A stretch of DNA of 64,000 bases, taken from the NCBI GenBank assembly GCA_043228905.1, contig JBHGNT010000009.1, positions 17,546,001 through 17,610,000 of the forward strand, in the 5' to 3' direction. The DNA is from Azolla caroliniana (taxonomy: Eukaryota; Polypodiophyta). Under the pieces are notes generated by a model. That model had not been told where the DNA came from. It searched no databases and saw only the letters and a program-made list of their open reading frames with translations. Positions 36,701 to 49,479 of this stretch are shown one piece after another (within the stretch, counting starts at the first letter, position 1; each line of letters starts with the position of its first letter). The translations under genes and the position numbers were made by a program.

Positions 36701-37052
36701 ATATGGAAGTGGTCTGTACGAAATGGGCAGAGGATCCCATAGAGATTCTGTTCATAGTGTGCAAGAAGGGTAAGATTGACTCTTAGAGTGTCTTGTGTGA
36801 TGGCATGAGATGGTGGCCTTTTTTTTGTTTGTTTTTGAAGCCTTCATGTGTTTGAGTGTGGTGGACAAAAGAAATGGATTTGAGAGGATAAGGAAGGGTT
36901 TTTGCAGAAGAAAGGCTCTTCCTCTTCACAAATAACACCCCCCCCCCCCACACATACACACATACAAAATAAATCAGCAGAGACCAATCAAATGATCACA
37001 ATGGCCTTCTCATGAATCTGCTTGCTCATCATCTGGCTATGGTGCTCCCAGG
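36701..37052 (+). promoter_or_regulatory. presumed promoter and 5' region of the UP3-like gene
   Basis: No coding sequence recognised. It holds a T-rich run, a C9 run (about 36938) and CA-rich sequence. No convincing TATA box could be chosen. Confidence 0.35.
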
Positions 37053-39748
37053 ATGTTGCTCTTTTTAGAAGGCTTCTCATCTTCCTCTGCTGCTTTGCCT
37101 TCCCCTGTTTCATGTGGGTTCTACCTTCCTCTGTTCCACTCTGTTGTTTTCTTCTGTTTTTGTTTGTGGTCTGTTTTGCTTTTTTTGTTATATAAATCTT
37201 GGAGATCCGTTTTCTTCCTTTGTGTGATGTTTTGCAGTGAGGTTAAGCAGTCTTGCATTCAAATTACACTGCCAGCCCTTTTCTCCTAGAAGAAAAAGAA
37301 TGATGATGGGAGCAATTGCTGCCTCCCCTAATGGTTCACTTCTCGGGCTTGATGAACAGAAGCCCAGTGTAGGCAGAAGGTTTTGTTTTTTTCCCTTCAA
37401 CTACTATTTTCCTTCATAATTGATACACTCTTTAGTTTTGTATCTGACACATACACAGAATCTATGTATATGTTGCGTATACATGCCATGTGTGTATGTA
37501 TGTGGTTATGTATATATGTACATACACCACTGACACAAACACAGAATCTATGTATATGTTGTGTATACATGCCATGTATGTATGTATGTATGTATGTATG
37601 TATGTATGTATGTATGTATGTATGTATGTATGTATGTATGTGGTTATGTATATGTATGAGACAGACAGGTACAAATATGTATGACACATACCCACATACA
37701 AGTGGGTAACTTGTTGCAAGAGCAACAAAAGCATTGGATGGGGAAAAATCCATGGTAGAAGGGTTGATATGGGTTTTAGACCTCCTTGAATCACTGTTTC
37801 TACTAAATTAATTACCCTTTGCATACGCCACACGTTATTTCCTCGCCATGATCCGGACTGCAATCCCATATACACATTTTTTTGGCTGATAAAGTTTGGA
37901 GAGTCCAACTGGGAGCTGAAAACAAATGCCAATTCTCTACTTATGTTAAATCCAATAATCATGGCGGTGGGCACTTTCACATGCACATATACATATACAC
38001 TCACTCACACACATAGACATACACACATTCATATACATCATAAACATGTCATATACACAGTATATTTTTATTGTTCACACACACAATCTGCCTCCTACTT
38101 TTGCATTGCAGGAAAGTGATAGAGCATATTGCTCTCTTTCAAATGAAACAAGAATTTGATGAGATCCAAGAGAAGGATATGCTTGATCACCTTTATACCC
38201 TGCAATACCAATTAAGGGGCATCATCTCCCTTTCATTAGGTAAGCAAGCATGAACTTCCCAATGGTTTTTGCACCATGTGCAGAAAAAATGCAAATGTTT
38301 CTCAATCCTATGTAAACATTTGTAGGCACCATTACAAGTCAGAACTCTGATGGGTACACTCATGCTCTTTTCTCACGCTTCCCTTCGAAGGAGACTTTAA
38401 AAATCTATTATGAAAGCCCGATTCGGTGGAATATTGCAAATCAGTACATCATTCCTTATTACAATGTATGAACACATGTAAGTTTTATGTAAATGAGTGT
38501 TTTAGGTTTCTTTCTACTTTTTGGCATACAGCAACTTATCTAGTCAAAACACTAAATTTGCAGGGTATGCTTTGTGTAGACTATGAGGCTGAGGTTGAAG
38601 ATGATATTAATCCTATTTTCCGGCGAGGAGAGGTAATCTCTATCTCTATCTCTCTATTGGGTTCTTACTACTATCTCCTGTGGCCTTTTTATATAACATT
38701 TATATCATGTGTATTGTACATTGTTCGTTGGCTCCAGGGTTCTGATCCCTGGTTTGGACTTTTCCTTTTATATTTGCATCATGTATCTTGTATCTCAGTA
38801 CCCATTATATCATTTACCTGTATCTTGTTCCAGAATACTGTGCCACTCAGCTCTAGCGTTTTTTTTCTTTTGCGCTTTATTTGTGTCATGCATCTTCCTC
38901 CCAAATACTTGTCATCAGCTCTAGAGTTTTTTCTATAATTTATATGTCTGGCATTTGTGTTGTGTATGTATGGTTAACCTTATTCTACTATTGTTTTTAG
39001 AGTTTTTATTGGACAGTCGTGTTGTCTGTCAGAGGATGGTTGTAACTTTGTTTTGCACATGCTGATGTTTCAGTTCATCCTCTCTTCTTACTATTTCTGC
39101 TATACTTAATATTTGTGATAAACCTTCATTTTTATTATTATTTATGTTTAGGATTTTGAAGAAGGAGTCGAGTGTTTGATACTTCTACAAGTGAGAAACG
39201 ATGTTGACCCAAAGAGGGTTGAGGAGGGTCTGCATGCAGTATCATGCCTATTTGCTGAAGAACTAGGGCCATTTGTAATTCAACACACTTCAGGTTCTAT
39301 TTGTTAACAAGTTTTGTCGGAGCTTTATGATAAGATCCTTGTGTTATTCCATATGACATTTACTTTTTCTTGTGTGGCTTAGGTACAAATTTCTCCAATC
39401 TCAATAAAGGTTACACACATGGAATGGTCACTCGCTTTCCCTCGGGTTGGTCACTTCTCCAATTAAGATGATATATGCCAAAATGTGAATATTATGTATT
39501 TTCTAACTTTTAACTCATGGGTATATAATCATGTAGAAGAGGCAATGAATATTTGTATTCAACATGGATCTTATCGAGAGGTACCATGTATTTTTATTTC
39601 TACTTCCGAGAATGTTCAATTCTTCTCAAGCTTTAAACAAATGTGTTCTGTTATGTTCTAGATTATGGAGCGAATGTTGGAGCCAATTACTGACAAAATA
39701 GTCTCATTAGACTATCCTATAGTTCCTGTTGGAACTAGTGCTATGTGA
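37053..39748 (+). CDS. plastid-type protein with two stress-response A/B barrel (Dabb) domains, UP3-like
   Basis: Nine exons with consistent phases: 37053-37113, 37238-37379, 38112-38239, 38326-38465, 38564-38632, 39152-39293, 39383-39445, 39537-39580, 39662-39748. They encode about 291 residues. The first 60-70 residues are rich in Ser, Ala, Pro and Arg with few acids, typical of a plastid transit peptide. The first Dabb unit starts RKVIEHIALFQMK and includes GYTHALFSRFPSKETLKIYYESP. The second starts VECLILLQVRND and includes GYTHGMVTRFPS and YREIMERMLEPITDKIVSLDY. Two tandem Dabb units after a transit peptide match the Arabidopsis UP3 type. Single-domain relatives form dimeric barrels in stress responses, and their biochemical role is unsettled. 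The first exon and its GTGGGT donor are inferred. A start at Met 37300 would give 250 residues and a shorter leader. Confidence 0.82.
37440..37660. repeat. (GTAT)n microsatellite and flanking duplication in UP3-like intron 2
   Basis: About 17 GTAT units at about 37574-37640. The flanking phrase ACAGAATCTATGTATATGTTG occurs at about 37457 and again at about 37542, followed both times by GTATACATGCCATGT. The expanded tract therefore sits in the second half of a tandem duplication of about 85 bp. Confidence 0.9.
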
Positions 39749-41652
39749 GGAAGGTTTTAACTCGAATAAAGTTCTACGAGTTGAAAGATTCTTTTCTGTA
39801 GTTTGTATTTTCTTCTTCTTTATATAACCCTCAACCAATTGGCATTCAATTTCCAATAAATGAAAATATGCATTATGAATTAATCGGACTATTGTTATGA
39901 AAATTTTATTTACTCAATGTGAATAGGTTTTTTCATTGATGGAAAGAAAATTACACATTCGATTTGTATACCGATTTCATTCATATCAACATATTTAATA
40001 CCTTCAAATACGAAAAAATTGAATTATTATCTCCTGTAAATGAAACTATTAGTGATAGAGGATTGCAAGTTTTACATTTTGTTCAAAGAATCATGTATAT
40101 ATGTGGGGTAGCTTTGATTCTCACAGTTCTATGAAATTAATATAGAAAAATCTTCTGGGGATAGATACTGTAATCTGTATGGAGGTCAAATTATGTCATT
40201 TTGTAGTGAATTCTGCTCTATAGAGATAAGGCATGTATGTGAATGTTGATTCTACGAATGCTAGCCAAATGTGTTCAGTATTTGTTTATTGCACTAGGGA
40301 TGACTATGAATGATGAAGGGTTTTGAGATAGCATAAAGCTGCGAGGCATGCTCATTATGATGAAAACGATACCAATGCAAGCATTTCATATATTTGAATG
40401 TGTGTATGTAACCTTCTTTGAAGCACATAAAATGTGCAAGTGAAAATGTTTCTCATCTTCAACACACTAGCCAAGGTGGAGATTCTAGGTATGATAAGCC
40501 CTAAGTTTGAAAAATGACATTGATATCTTTAGAAGCCTTAAGTTTGAAAGATGATATTGATATCTTTAGAAGCCCTAAGTTATCCCTTATTGTAACCTTG
40601 AAAGTTTCCCTGTTCCAACTCAAAACACCACAAACTCCAAATGCATGATAATATATCCAAGCATCATAACTCATCAAAGGATACCTTGCCCACTCTTAGT
40701 AGTTACCGGCATACAATGAAAACTCTCATGGATTGAGCCTTTTAGATTGGGTAAAACCTTAATTTTAACATCAACTTTGGAGGAATTTCTTATTTACATT
40801 TTTATTTATTAAATCAATGCCTGGCCATCTCGAAGTCAGTCTGTAATGTAAACCATCTTTTATGAAACTACACATTTTGTTCATCATAATTACTCCTGTT
40901 TTGACATTTTATTTTCAATTATAAATGGTCCTCCAACTTCATTTTATTTTGCTTCGAAGGTGAACAAATAAACCGTTTATTTCATTTCATCAAAAAGAAC
41001 TTCAAAATTTTTAACATTGGTTCTCTTAATTGTTTTCTACTATCTAATCCAATCAACCACACACCTCTGATAAACTTTTCAGTAGAAATTTTCTACGCGT
41101 GCAAATTAATGATCTTTGAATCTCAAACAAAGACAAGCTCTAATTACTTCTGCATTGTAGCCACACAATCCAAACGCATGGTTAGCAAAATCTTGAGCTT
41201 TTTCAAGTATATAAATAAGTAGAGTCATCTATAAAATCATTTTAGGATCCAGCTGCCAGATGGCAAATTTCTTCACTGTTTTTCATGCAATTATTTCACA
41301 TTTCCAAGCATAACCAACCACAGTGGAGCTTTCCCAGAGTTTCATGTCATCAAATGCACAAATGGAAAGTACAAGGTTATTGACAAAGAAGCTTGCTGCT
41401 ATAGAAATTTGAAAAACGGTTCAAAAGGTAGGGGAGGGTTTGAAGGTTTCACTTATTACCCACCCTAACCACTACACCACCATACAAGCTTGTCATATAC
41501 ATATATCTATGGTCAAACTATCTATATTGATACATATATAGATGTGTCTAACCATTTCTGAAACCAAAGCTTTTAACATGGTTTGTGCATTAGATATGAT
41601 ACAAATACATATATGCTTTGAATATATTGTATGCATGTTAAATCCAATAGTG
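39749..41652. other. stretch between the convergent UP3-like gene and small unknown gene
   Basis: Contains the 3' UTRs of both genes, which point towards each other. No other gene recognised. A 44-bp phrase (AAGCC-TAAGTTTGAAA-ATGA) is tandemly duplicated at about 40497-40580. Confidence 0.5.
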
Positions 41653-43477
41653 TTATGATGATTCCAGAAGTTTCAATATGGTATTTGCAGGGGCACTCAT
41701 AGATGGAAGGATGGAGTGCTCACTTGTGTGTCTCCGAGCATGAGCACTTTCAAGCCCTGCTTCTCTCATGTAAGGAAGCTCCTTCCTCCTCTTAATGCTC
41801 AATTGCAATCTCTCCTTCCAAAGCCGACCATCCTACAACCATTAATTTGTTTTAAGCAGATGCTATCTCATGAGGGTTTTCAAACATTACAAAAGAATCG
41901 ACAGAGAACATATGTGCATGTATGTTCACAGGAACCAAGCAAGGATTATATTGCAAAAATAAGAGTAAAGCAGTGTATGCATGTATGCACATGCACTTAA
42001 ATCTTACTTGCATCTCAAGGAGTTCTAAATATGGCACTGCTTTCAAGATTTGGGAAAATGAAGGGTTGCTAGTTCTCAAAGCTAATGAATGACCCTACCA
42101 AATTTCAAGGTCTTGACAAAGAAAATCAAGATGCAGTTGCAATTAGAAATTTGCTCATTGAAAATTTCTGTATTTAGTAGCAGATAGGCAAACACAAGGT
42201 GTTTTTGACCCATTTACACATATTCAATAATCAGATGGCACTCACTAATTCAAACAACACAAAAACAATTGCAGTGGATGGATAGGTATAATGTGGAAAC
42301 CACAAGAGAAGTTAATTGCAAAATACATATGTACATGCAGTACAAATATGCATATAAATATACAAACATGCACATGTATTTAGGTATAAACATACTTTTA
42401 CTTTAGCAATGCAACAATGGCAACATACAGAACATACAAGTTCACATACCTTTACACATGTTTTGTAATACATATGCATATGAAAATATTTAAAGATATA
42501 CATACACATATTGAACAAACACATTTTGTGAGGGTTGGCAATTGGACTTTGTTTTCCACCTTGGTTTCAGTTTCAACTATCTTTCTCTCTATTCTCTAAC
42601 ATTTTTCTGGATACAATGGTATTTTCCTTAGGTAAATGTCAAGGGAATCTCTGTGTATAGATATTCCCCTTGTGTATTTTTATAAATAAAATCAAATAGC
42701 ATGGATGGTTTCTTAATAATTTGGAGGTGCTTTCAAGTATGATGAAAGATACCTCTGCATTGAGTGTGATATGCAATAGTGGTGCTGTTTGCTTTAATCA
42801 ATCCATATAGCCATACAGTTTGCATACATCTAGACACATACACATACACATACATATAGGTATATGCGTATGCAGATGCATCTCCCTGTACACATAAACA
42901 TATGCTAGGCATGTCCATATGCATCTGTATATGCACATATACATGGGCATACCCATATACGGCTGCCTATGTCTGTAAACATATGCCCATGCCTATGTGT
43001 ATACACATACCTATATTATATATGCCTATGTCTGTACACATATGTATATGCATATACACAATACATACACATAATTAGTAAGCAACTCACATGGATTATA
43101 CAGGGCTCTGGAGGTGGGCAACGAACAGGCTGGTCATGCTCGGGGGGTTCCATCGGATGTTCCACTGGGGCAAATTCCCCTGCTTCTTCAAGCATATTTG
43201 CTGATCCATGGACAACACCCGAAGTTTGTACATCTTTCACAATGCTAGAAATCTGCTTCTCGTCCTAGCATCAAAGAGGCATAGAATTAGATTAAGCGAA
43301 CAAAAAAGGGAAAAGAAAGAAGAAGAAGAAGAAGGAGAAGAAGAAGAAGAAGCCCAGTTCAATGGTTAGATTCAAATAGAGAATGCTCAAGTCCAAACGA
43401 AAACAAAACAGGCTATGGAGTTGAATGAATCATACGAAAGAGGAAACCGGCGATTTGTATTTGAAGAAACCGAACAT
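41653..43477 (-). CDS. small plant protein of unknown function, probably conserved
   Basis: Three exons, all phase 0: 43436-43477, 43091-43264 and 41653-41832, giving 131 residues. It begins MFGFFKYKSPVSSF. The second exon encodes SGVVHGSANMLEEAGEF and a Pro-rich acidic block with PMEPPEHDQPVRCPPPEPC. The third encodes DGRLWKER, a basic Arg/Lys-rich helix-like stretch, and ends SAPANTILKLLESS. There is no signal peptide or membrane segment. The pattern (Cys-Pro-Pro-Pro block, then DGR-x-WKER) is one I associate with a short uncharacterised family conserved in land plants. I assign no function. Intron 2 (1258 bp) is full of CATATA-type simple repeats. The 14-codon first exon is inferred from its ATG, frame and a GTATGA donor. 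Confidence 0.7.
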
Positions 43478-43740
43478 TTTGCAGAGGGATTAGAGAAAGA
43501 TGGGGGACTGTGGGCGAATCGGAGGAGAACCAGATAGATCTGGTCAGAGAGACAGAGAGAAGAAAGAAGGAGAGAGAAGAAAGAGAAAGAGAAGAAAGGG
43601 AGGGGGGGGGTTATTGGTGTTTACCAAAGACGATGCGGAAGAAGAAGAGTGAGAATGTCTGTTGGAGAAGCGTGAGAAAATGCCCACCATTTTTCTCTGT
43701 TTGACAACTACACAGAACGAGCAAGAAGGTAAATATTCCT
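43478..43740 (-). promoter_or_regulatory. purine-rich upstream region of the small unknown gene
   Basis: On the minus strand this is CT-rich leader sequence (GAGAGA and GAAGAA blocks on the plus strand, 43530-43605). No separate gene recognised. Confidence 0.4.
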
Positions 43741-43958
43741 TCATTTCTCATACATTACATACATACATACATATGCATTATACATACATACATATACATA
43801 CATTGCATTATACATACATACATATACATACATACACATGTCTACATATACATACACATATGTGTGTGTATTTGTATCATATTTCTATCTATGTGTATGT
43901 GTATGTGTTATGTGTGTGTATTTGTATCATATTTCTATCTATGTGTATGTGTATGTGT

Positions 43959-43993
<35 letters not shown>

Positions 43994-44170
43994 TTGTATC
44001 ATATATCTATCTATCTATCTATCTATCTATGTGTGTGTATTTGTATCATATACAGATCTATGTGTGTGTATATGTATATATATGTATAGTGTGTGTGTGT
44101 GTGTGTACATATACAGATCTATGTGTGTGTATATGTATATATATATGTACACACACACACACACACACAA
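43741..44170. repeat. compound microsatellite array
   Basis: Successive blocks of (CATA)n, (GT)n, (TCTA)n and (CA)n. A longer phrase (GTGTATTTGTATCATAT followed by TCTATCTATGTGTATGTG) is repeated four times, near 43868, 43918, 43990 and 44036. Long open frames here are artefacts of the repeat. Confidence 0.9.
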
Positions 44171-47100
44171 TAGCATGAGTTTCCTTGAGGACACCTGTCT
44201 CGCACTGGAGCTGCCCTCATTACGTGCCCTTGCCCTAATGTTTGCGAGACTTCTCTTTATCCATCGCTTCGCCTTCCCTCCTTACACTTGCCTACGATTT
44301 TAGTACAGATTTCGATTCAACACGAGTTCCTACATGTCCGTGTCTCGAGATCCTCATCCATCCGTAAATACTCCTGATGACCATCCCGCTCCCGCAGGAG
44401 AGACAAGCAGTTCCATCGCCTCCCGTGTCTGAGAACGTTTTCTTCGCTTTTCGGTTGAGCGCTCTTTTCTTTTCTTTTCACGATATGTTTGAAGAAAGTT
44501 TTCATACATTTGTGTCGAATTTCCTTTCTTCCATAAATATTTCCAACCGACACGATTAATGAAGTTTCAACTGCCATTTCAATGCTTTGATGGCTACACT
44601 TGTTTCTTTGGCATTGCGCAGGAGTTCTTCCCTTTTCCTACAAACAAAAAAGATAATATTTGCCTTCGCCACTCCACCACAGATTGAGACACATTATGGA
44701 GTTACACTTGATACACCTTGTTTCATAATGCAAGGAGTTGGTGTGGTTATACGACATAAAATGTCTAGACCATATATTATTTGCGCATTTTAGGTCAATT
44801 GCCTTAAGATGCTCATTTGATTTGTCTTGGTGACAAACTAGAGAAGCCAATAATTTTCACATTATGTTGTCTTTGTAAACGACATATCAAGTCAAATCTC
44901 ATTTCATGGGGATAAGCACCCTTGAAAACATTCATTGGCCTAGTGATGCAATTGAGAGTTCTTTTCCTACAACCTATATGCCCAAGATTCGTTTCTCACA
45001 ATGATCAAGTATGTTATTTCAAAGTTTAATTATGTCACAAACATTTTAAAATGAGCTAACTCATGGATGGAGCCCCTATTAGAACTTATCCTCTAAATAG
45101 AGATCTAAGGCTTTTGTGATCTTTGTGCTTATTAATTAGGACCCATGTGATTTTATAAATGGCTTCTTAAAGCATCTCAACTAGTTGATATCCTCATGAC
45201 CCATATTCATTGCATATTGTTTTTTTTTCAAGACTCTATTGCAAGAAAGATTCTTTTCTTTGATGATAGAATACAATGCATGCCGTTGTTCATGACTTGT
45301 GTATTTCAATTATTTATTTCATTTTACACTTCCGATTTCATTTTGATTTTTTAGTGTTATGAACTCAATTGGCCAAGTGGAACGAGAAATGATTATTTGT
45401 TGTCCATGCTCACCCTTGAAAAGATATCCAATTTGTAAACTTTTTGTAGATGTCTCCCTTGATCGAGAGATTGACGACGGTTTGGAAGTCACTTGTACAT
45501 ATATTGTCTTGTCACATCAAATTTTAAGATAAAGGAATTTTTTGGTCACATAATCAAGCATTCACTCTCTTTGTTAGTGCCATATTGCCACTGTAGTGCT
45601 ACTATTTTCGACCGTTGGGTTGTGTGGGAAATGAATGCGTAAGGTCTTATTTTTTACAAATGGAAGTACCCACACACCCATCAATGTTTTGTGTTTCTGC
45701 TTGTAACTAAAACTCTTGATGGAATAAAGCCAACACTTTCACTTTCTGATGTAGCTCTGCATTGTCGTGTTTCTCGCTCCATTTAGTGGACATGTTTCCT
45801 GTTTCTCTTATTAGATGGGATAATGAAAAGTCTTTCTTCTAAGAAAAATTATTTTGAAAGGAGTGGTTGGTTGCTATAATATGAGATATTTGAAGGGGGT
45901 GTTATATGTGGTGCTTAGTCCTTCAAGTATATATGAATTAGAATACAAAGATATTTTCCTTTCCAAGATTCTGTAGGCATAATAACTTCTCGGAATAATA
46001 TGTGGCTCAACGAAGAAGACAAAAGATATGTCATTGTGCAATAGATATTCATAAACAACTTGAGTTGTCCCTTTATACTTTTTACAATAGGGAAAGTGTC
46101 AATGTATGTAGGGTTAGTTTGAGAATGACTCAATTCTAGCATGTTTGTTTTAATAAGATACAAAATAGTTACTTACATCAAGCACGAGATGTTATGCAAA
46201 ATCCATGTGAATCTCAAGAGACAAAGAGGTAGATGATACCAATATTTTCTCTTCATTTTTTAGCAATTGAAATAAAAGCGAGAAAATTGTTACACCAATA
46301 AAGACATAAAATTGTATACAATTCTTGGCATTTTTCATTTTTCCTAACATGTTCTTATTAGGAGGAGCATAATGGCGTGAAAACCCGTTTTAGCAAATTA
46401 AATATTGAGAGTTCGACTTTTTATTCATATGTGCATCTTCTTTTTGTGAACCAAGTGTTAATTAAACATTCTTGTAAGAATACTTACATATCTTCCAAAC
46501 TTGAAATGTGAATCGAGCATAGTGTTCATATGTGCATGTGCTAATGTATGCAACATGCATTATCCATCTCATTACTTCGATGCATATGACTGTCAAACTT
46601 GCCTCACTATTTGAAGGTTGTAACTCTCTTTAGAAGGGGGGTTTTTGCCTTTCCCCATAAAGATAACGTTTGAAATTGCCTTCAAACGAAAATTTAGATG
46701 TTTATTTAGCCATTCACGAAGGAAGGAATACCATTTTCCTAGACATCTACTTGATCGTAAACATGCACAAGACTTTCCGGTTCCTAACATTTGATAAGCT
46801 GAAGATAATCAATGATGTTGCATTTTTGCTCTACTTAAGCTTCACAATATTACACGTGGAAGACACACATACCCATATTTGCAAAAAGTTTTACAAGAGT
46901 TAAGAAGCGAGAAAAAACCTTTCATGGCAACATTAAATAAGAATGGTTTCATCCACAAGTGGTTACACCCTATACCATCCATCTAAACATGTTCAAATAC
47001 TTTTTTATGGTTTAAAGGTGACTACTTTTCATGAGAAAAAAATGAAAAGGTGATGGTATTAGATTTGCCTTTTGGATTGTTAATTAATCCTAATAATAGT

Positions 47101-47440
47101 ATAAAATAGAGCAACGACCCTGTGGTTCACATTAAATGTGCAACATATGTGATATGCCTTTTCCTAACAATATATTTATTATTTGATGGCAACTATTTTA
47201 GTCCACCATAGTAGAAAGAAAGAAAGAAAGAAAGAAATATTAACGTATTCTAAGGCCAAAATTGGCCCATGAGACAATCGGTTTACAACAAAATAGGGTG
47301 TATACCCAATCATAAAAAATAAAAATAGAATAAAATAAAATAGAACTTAAGCTAAAAGAGTTTTAGTATTGTACAAAATGTGTTATGGTGTGACATATTC
47401 TATAAAGGAGATGACTATGTACTATGTACTAGGTCTAGTT
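44171..47440. other. AT-rich intergenic stretch
   Basis: No gene or element recognised on either strand. A (GAAA)n tract of about six units lies at 47214-47237, and an (AAATA)n-like tail at about 47307-47345 is the probable 3' tail of the LINE fragment that follows. Confidence 0.45.
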
Positions 47441-48035
47441 TCATTTCCATCCAAGTTTCTCAAAAAGAAGCGAGAGGTCAAAGGGTTTCGATGTGGGTGT
47501 GACCATTGGTCCCGATGTAGAAGGTACCCCAACCATGGCTACTAGACGGTGTAGCTCACGCTCCCTTATTTTCTTAATTGCTTCTACATCACATCGAGTT
47601 GCTTTGAAATCTGACATCCGAGGGCGTTTGCTTCTTTGGTTTTCTACTTCATCAAGGAAGAGACCGAGTGGTGCAGGTGTGTCCACATTCATCGTCTCGC
47701 CCTGTCCTTGAAAAACTTCATAGGTTACATGTTGGTGAATATTAGAAAAGTTATTGTTAACATATTGTAGCTTATTCTCTATATGTTGTTTTAGCTCTAA
47801 GATACATCTACCTAATTCCTTTATCTATAGAGTATCCAATAGTTTGGAGAGGGTGAGAGTATGTCTTGGTATTTTGCCCTTATCTCAGCATAAGTTGGAC
47901 ACTTGCATGTAAAGTGGTACTCATCCTCTAACTCTATGTGACATAATCTACATATCCGTTCCTCTCGAGGGACTCCATTAGTACGACCATTCTCAATCTC
48001 AAGTTGGTGAGATGATATTCTAAGTTGTCCAATGG
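47441..48035 (-). pseudogene. LINE 3' fragment: C-terminus of the reverse-transcriptase ORF
   Basis: Reading the minus strand from 48035, the frame encodes IGQLRISSHQLEIE, then a zinc-binding segment GVPREERICRLCHIELEDEYHF with further Cys residues and AEIRAKYQDI. This is the typical carboxyl end of LINE ORF2 proteins. After one stop or frame change it continues through a Gln/Asn-rich stretch to a stop at 47441. To the left lies an A/T-rich simple tail (47307-47345). The copy is 5'-truncated, as most LINE copies are. It could be the missing end of the same family as the LINE at 53.2-60.9 kb, but this cannot be shown here. Confidence 0.65.
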
Positions 48036-48329
48036 TCCGGATCCGACATCCGGTCTGTCATCCAGATCCGGTATTCGACTTCTTCAGTCGATCTGACATC
48101 CAGTTTGGAACCTAGTCTGAAGCTTAGGCTTATCAGCCTAAGTGGGCCTAGCCAACTGGATCGATTCCGGTTTGGCCTACCTGCTTGTCCAGCTGGTTTG
48201 GCCCATGTTGAACTTGCTCGCTCAACAAGAAGTGACAAGTTTGGAAGTTCTTTTTGAATAATAAATTAATTTGGAAGGAGCCGAAAAGACCAGATGGTAT
48301 ACCACTACAGGTAGTCACTACAACAGAGC
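48036..48329. other. GC-richer unknown segment
   Basis: About 200 bp (48036-48240) with repeated ATCCGG and ATCCAG words and much higher GC than its neighbours. It lies at the junction between the LINE fragment and the gypsy element, and may be the remains of another element. No domain seen. Confidence 0.35.
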
Positions 48330-48409
48330 AATGAAAATGGATAATGTCTGAATTTCATGAATCCAATTGGGTTGGACATTGGGTTATGTGGGTGGCATTC
48401 ACAAAGATC

Positions 48410-49228
48410 AAGCAAAAGTATTGGTGGAAGGGTATGTACAAGGACATAGCATAGTTCACGGAAAGATGCAAGAAATATCAAATCTACTTCGGAGTTTGAC
48501 ACTGGGATGAGCTACATTCAACGTTCTCATTGGTAATCAACTTCAAATGGATGGTCGACATCATGGCAATGCCCACCGGGATTGGACAAAAGAAGTACTT
48601 GGTGCTAGAAGGTCGGGCACTATGGAGGAAAACAAGTTCTACACTATGCCAATTTCTCTTGGAAGAAGTGTTTTGCAAGTACGGGTGCATTTAAGAAGTT
48701 ATTGCGGATCGGGGAGAACTTGGTTCCAATAAAGCTATGGAATTCTTCGCCAAACACAAAGTACAATTGACACTAACCACGACATACAATCCAGAAGCCA
48801 ACGAGAAGATCGAGCGAGGACATAGTCCAATCGTGAAAGTAATGGTAAAAGTGTGTGATGGAAGAGTGAAGCTCTGGCTGCAGATGCTTCCGTATGCCCT
48901 ATGGGCGGATCGCACAACGCATAGTTCCGTGACCAGTTATATGCCAATAGAACTTATGACCGGGCAAGCTTTGGTAATGCATATGGAAACCGCAATTGTA
49001 ACATGGACGATGCTACCGTGGAAGGAAGAGATGAGTCAGGAATAACTACTAGCGGTCCAGATACGACAACTAGAAGGAAGAACAGAGGACATTGTGGAAG
49101 CGGTGCGATGACAACGAAAAGCGCGATTCTGGAGCAAACATCGATTCAACAAAAATCACCAACTATGACCACAGACGATTGAGGAAGGGGATTGGGTGAT
49201 GATAGTCTATGATAACAGTTTGGATCAT
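48410..49228 (+). pseudogene. gypsy integrase, first part
   Basis: The reading order is that of a gypsy integrase. First comes a zinc-finger-end phrase YWWKGMYKDIA with two Cys-like positions. The catalytic core follows, with Asp in FKWMVDIMAMP, Asp in EVIADRG and Glu in YNPEANEKIERGH, and then LPYALWADRTTHSS. Most stops met in the frame (for example in the phrases before FTERC, before HWDEL, before EVIADRG, and three near 49042-49170) are one C-to-T change away from Gln or Arg codons. The reading frame ends at the hAT insertion inside the C-terminal domain (EEGDWVMIVYDNSLDH). Confidence 0.7.
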
Positions 49229-49479
49229 TAACATAAGTTTGGTTGTTAGGTACATTAGGTACGGTACGGATACCATACGTATATAACGTATTAATACGCG
49301 TATAATACCTCCCAATTTAAAAATATGTTAAATACGTTTTGTAATATGTTAAATACTTATAAAATACGTAAAATACGTATTTTACGTATAGTACGTAAAA
49401 TACTTCTAGAATTTGAAAATCATTTACATTTCAAGAAAATATTTGTAATAGTGTAAAAAGCACACACTATCCGTAGTCG

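Noticed and set aside
37383-38004. Overlapping ORFs on both strands in UP3-like intron 2
   Set aside because: They follow the (GTAT)n tract and lie within an intron whose flanking exons join in phase.
42017-42073. Exon-like segment between a possible acceptor and GTAAGA donor on the minus strand inside intron 2 of the small unknown gene
   Set aside because: Including it would separate exons 2 and 3, which already join in phase and match the order I associate with this family. At most it is an alternative exon.
43662-44303. 213-codon ORF rich in Tyr, Cys and Val
   Set aside because: Encoded by GTGTAT/CATACA microsatellites. All frames are equally open, and no family resemblance is seen.
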